Below, one piece after another: positions 6,601-8,188 of a DNA stretch of 8,188 nucleotides (the stretch's first letter is position 1; each line of letters starts with the position of its first letter). The position numbers were made by a program, and so were the translations under genes. The stretch comes from Anaerolinea thermophila (GTDB taxonomy: Bacteria > Chloroflexota > Anaerolineae > Anaerolineales > DRKV01). The notes below the pieces were generated by a model that saw only the letters and a program-made list of their open reading frames with translations, had not been told where the DNA came from and did no database searches. The stretch is taken from positions 1 through 8,188 of the forward strand of contig DYKW01000075.1 of assembly GCA_020722405.1 (NCBI GenBank). Direction: 5' to 3'.

Positions 6601-7739
6601 AGCGCATACCCGGCTACAGCCAACACCGTCAACGTGGCATACAGTGCCGAACGGCTCAGCACCACATCGATACTAAAAAAACGGTAGCGCAAGAGATTGT
6701 AGGCCATGAGCAGCGGGAAAATAGCGGTAAAGAGCAATAGATAAGGAGAAAACGACCAGGCGAAGAAGAAACCTCCCAGCACCCAAACAACCAGTGGCCC
6801 AAAGGATACCACGGCACCCCAAATAGCCAGGCGCGCCTGTTCGCGAGCCATGGGCGATTCCGCCTTATAACGCTGCACAACCATAACTGCCAAGAAAAAT
6901 ATCGTGCCTAGGCTGGCAAACACAAACAAAACTCGCCAGGCGGCCACATAAGCCAGCGGGTGCGCAAAATCAAACAGTTTTGGAAAGACATAGAGAAACA
7001 ACCCACCGGCTACTGTATAGGGCGCCCAACGCAGCCAGGGAAAGCGCGCCGTCACGGGAAGATCTACCGGAAAGTACAGCCCCAGGGTAATGATGCCAGC
7101 ACCCATCGCCCCGATGGCAACAGTCCATAACGCGGTGAACGTATGCGTTGTGGCCGTATCGAAAAACATACCCAGGAAAACAGCCACCGAGACTGCAAAC
7201 AGGCTAAAGGAACGTCCATCTATCGTGTGCCGCCGCAAAATAAAAATCCACACCCCGGCGCCCAGATACAACAGACCAATTAGATAAGGAATGAAGAAGT
7301 AGGTAATCCGCTCCCCCACCGGAAAAGTTTGCAAAACAACCGGTAGGGTGCGCAAGCGGCCATCGCTGCTGCGAATGCCCAACAAAACCTGCTCCCCCGG
7401 CTGGTATTGAGAAAGCAAGCGTTGCATTTGGACTGCATTGGCCACGGGTTGACCATTGATTTGCAGCAATTGGTCATCCAACCCCACACCCTGCGCACGC
7501 GCCGCCCAGGGAACGTCATCCGTAGTAGGCCTCAACTCATTGAAATGCATGGTTTGCTCGACGAAGGCACCGATAAAAGGCGTCTGCATCCATCGCCACG
7601 CATTAACCGGCGCAAACAAATAAGCAAACAAGCCCAGCCCTACAGAAATCAACACCAACCCTTTGGCTATCAGGTCGGAAAAATTGCTTTTTTTATGGAT
7701 ATTCGAGAAGACTTTAGAATCCAACATAAACGTGTCCAC
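3693..7739 (-). CDS. Membrane sensor histidine kinase (PDZ-like, ~10 TM, four GAF, HisKA, HATPase_c)
   Basis: A hybrid-free sensor kinase of 1348 residues. Order: TM1 (about 26-44); extracytoplasmic PDZ-like domain (about 75-140, with GVGLDDQLLQINGQPV); about nine TM helices (146-416), including RYRFFSIDVVLSRSALYATL near 351-370; four GAF or GAF-like domains (about 445-590, 608-760, 785-930, 955-1100) joined by predicted helical linkers; HisKA with phospho-acceptor His1117 in SHELKTPM; HATPase_c with N box NLISNANKYSP (N1236), G1 DTGFGI (1273-1278), F box FSKFF and G2 GTGLGL (1303-1308). All kinase motifs are intact and no receiver domain follows. GAF3 is the most canonical, the first the most degenerate. 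The PDZ plus many TM layout recalls ComP-type sensors. GTG at 7739 gives the longest frame; ATG at 7727 is equally possible, and neither has a clear Shine-Dalgarno site. The stop overlaps the FIST gene. The signal sensed and the cognate regulator are unknown. Confidence 0.95.
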   Translation of the reverse strand: MDTFMLDSKVFSNIHKKSNFSDLIAKGLVLISVGLGLFAYLFAPVNAWRWMQTPFIGAFVEQTMHFNELRPTTDDVPWAARAQGVGLDDQLLQINGQPVANAVQMQRLLSQYQPGEQVLLGIRSSDGRLRTLPVVLQTFPVGERITYFFIPYLIGLLYLGAGVWIFILRRHTIDGRSFSLFAVSVAVFLGMFFDTATTHTFTALWTVAIGAMGAGIITLGLYFPVDLPVTARFPWLRWAPYTVAGGLFLYVFPKLFDFAHPLAYVAAWRVLFVFASLGTIFFLAVMVVQRYKAESPMAREQARLAIWGAVVSFGPLVVWVLGGFFFAWSFSPYLLLFTAIFPLLMAYNLLRYRFFSIDVVLSRSALYATLTVLAVAGYALIVSGLSLVAGRQLGATNPYVVGVLVFFLAVLLQPMRLWLQERIDRFFFRGQETLRSRADEFTRQLTQMMESKEILAWLRTMLNETFAPMYLHIFLYDSLVGMYLPTFDESGKPTTDLRFAPHSGLVEYLTSRRQQVFFLQGRDSIPIKLVKEQARLALLRASLFVPLNGREGLLGWIAVGGRRSGESYTSQDVTFLESIGGQVSLAIERSQVVADLERRVYEMDVLARISQGVNVTLNLDDIYELVYAQTTRLIPARDFWILLSDRLADVSYYAFYLESDDRISERENKPLPEGRGLEQVVLRTGQGLATTDYELECRNQGVLPAAEGIFAWMGVPLNAGADTIGVLSLASRDISVSYTPEQMRLMQSIADQAAGAIIKSHLLLESEQRARQLSTLNEVARDLGSTLELAPLLDRVLQSAVDIINCEAGSLFLVDEETDELVFEVTVGPVASNLVGQRLPPGTGLVGKAVITRRPVIANDVLRSKDWFDKADEQTGFHTESLLVVPMIVKEDVVGVIEVINKRNGMPFTVEDQELLMAFAGQAAVAYENARLYTMTDQALTARVEELSVMQRIDRELNASLDVRRAMRITLSWAMRQAGCDAGLIGVLEEGQLRIMVSEGYKAELQPYQHGYYPLDNPTLLEAIESGQPQWLLLGESDAGILLGARSQVVAPIRRETQVVGLIVLESAQEMMAQAEAVSFIARLVDHAAIAISNAQLYSAVEQANQAKSEFVSMVSHELKTPMTAMRGYTDLLLAGAVGPVNDAQTNFLNTIRFNIERMQALVTDLADIARIEAGRLSLSFATVSIGKLIQEVVHSLQAQIDAKEQKCFIEVADGLPDVWADRGRLIQILTNLISNANKYSPEGGSMYITTEHVPNRWDEEGAPYVVHVAVRDTGFGIKEEDQPKIFSKFFRAEDEEIRNAPGTGLGLNITKTLVEMQGGKIWFESKFRQGSTFHFTVPVAETTQEEA

Positions 7740-7919
7740 GCAAATTTAGAAAATGGATCGAGTGGATTCTATTTTACCCGATAAATGCGTACCCATTGTA
7801 ACAAGAAGGTTCTCTTTTCATACCGACCGGGTGAAACATTGCATAAGAACAGGTTTCTCCGCTCCCCTTTGCATTACGCCCCCCCCTAGGGAAACAAAAC
7901 CGGACTCACAGGTGATCCC

Positions 7920-7934
7920 GGGCGCAAAGCGCCC
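7920..7934. other. Perfect 6-bp hairpin (GGGCGC-AAA-GCGCCC)
   Basis: The stem has a three-base AAA loop and is followed by AAAAATTTTC on the plus strand. It could be part of a weak terminator for a gene beyond the window or a short palindromic repeat. The T residues are separated from the stem by five A, which is unusual for an intrinsic terminator. Confidence 0.35.
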
Positions 7935-7960
7935 AAAAATTTTCTCCCCCCTACAGGGTG

Positions 7961-8001
7961 GGGAAAGCCATCTCCCCCTCCCATGGGCAAACGGCTTTCC
8001 C
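7961..8001. other. 9-bp inverted repeat GGGAAAGCC / GGCTTTCCC
   Basis: Arms at 7961-7969 and 7993-8001 are perfect complements around a C-rich 23-base loop. GTAATTTTC follows on the plus strand. It may form a hairpin in RNA from either strand. C/G-rich flanks such as CTCCCCCCTACAGGGTGGGG suggest decayed dispersed repeat DNA rather than a defined regulatory site. Confidence 0.4.
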
Positions 8002-8188
8002 GTAATTTTCGAAGTATCCCAAACCCCAAAACCTTAACTCAAGACCGCCAAGATTCTGGATGCGCGCCGCTTTTGGTGGTGATTTTCGAGATGGCACCTG
8101 GTAGGTCAAAAGCGCTTGATGATAGTTTGCGTTCCTACCGCGCCGGGGGTGACCAAGTGCCTTCCCAACGTCCACTGACATCCGCGCC

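Larger units (their letters stand above)
7740..8188. other. Gene-free upstream region of the kinase operon
   Basis: No convincing gene is seen in these 449 bases. Short open frames on both strands lack ribosome binding sites and recognisable motifs. The region should hold the kinase promoter. On the minus strand a TAAAAT (7776-7771) about 32 bases before the GTG is a possible -10, but no good -35 is properly spaced. Other contents are a run of eight C (7879-7886), two hairpins (7920-7934 and 7961-8001) and an 8-bp inverted pair CGCTTTTG/CAAAAGCG (8068-8075 with 8107-8114). The next gene beyond the right edge is not visible. Confidence 0.6.

Noticed and set aside
7771..7800. Kinase promoter with TAAAAT as -10 and TTGTTA as -35
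   Set aside because: The spacing between the two hexamers is about 22 bp, too long for a sigma70 promoter; TAAAAT alone is not sufficient evidence.
7951..8181. 76-codon minus-strand open frame near the right edge
   Set aside because: The predicted peptide is low-complexity, matches no family I recognise, overlaps the hairpin region and has no convincing ribosome binding site.

Overview
This window looks like a chromosomal segment of a Chloroflexota bacterium, probably Anaerolineae. That is an inference from four things: a Firmicutes-style T-box leader in front of a TrpB2-type gene, a very large multi-GAF sensor kinase, a FIST protein, and intergenic DNA full of short degenerate dispersed repeats. 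No rRNA, tRNA or marker gene is present to confirm it. I found no phage, transposase, CRISPR or defence genes.

Left part (1-1984, + strand). The first ~115 bases are a dispersed repeat made of an 8-bp tandem array plus a 42-bp block. A near-consensus sigma70-type promoter (150-177) follows, then a complete T-box riboswitch (about 199-518). Its predicted specifier codon is UGG (Trp), and it ends in an intrinsic terminator. It precedes trpB2 (617-1984), a PLP-dependent tryptophan synthase beta chain of the TrpB2 family with no trpA beside it. Uncharged tRNA-Trp should stabilise the antiterminator and let the gene be transcribed.

Middle part (1985-2532). This gap lies between convergent transcription units and has no credible gene. 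It holds likely trpB2 terminators, a likely terminator for the opposite operon, a second copy of the repeat seen at the left edge, a MITE-like inverted-end element, a near-perfect 28-bp palindrome and a degenerate CACAGAT-type repeat.

Right part (2533-7739, - strand). Two genes overlap by 4 bp (ATGA). The first encodes a 1348-residue membrane histidine kinase: TM helix, PDZ-like domain, about nine more TM helices, four GAF or GAF-like domains, HisKA and HATPase_c. The second encodes a 387-residue FIST-domain protein. No response regulator lies in the window. The coupling suggests that the soluble FIST protein works with the kinase, perhaps as a ligand-sensing partner; this is the most interesting functional hypothesis here. 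The last 449 bases (7740-8188), upstream of the kinase, contain small hairpins but no convincing gene.
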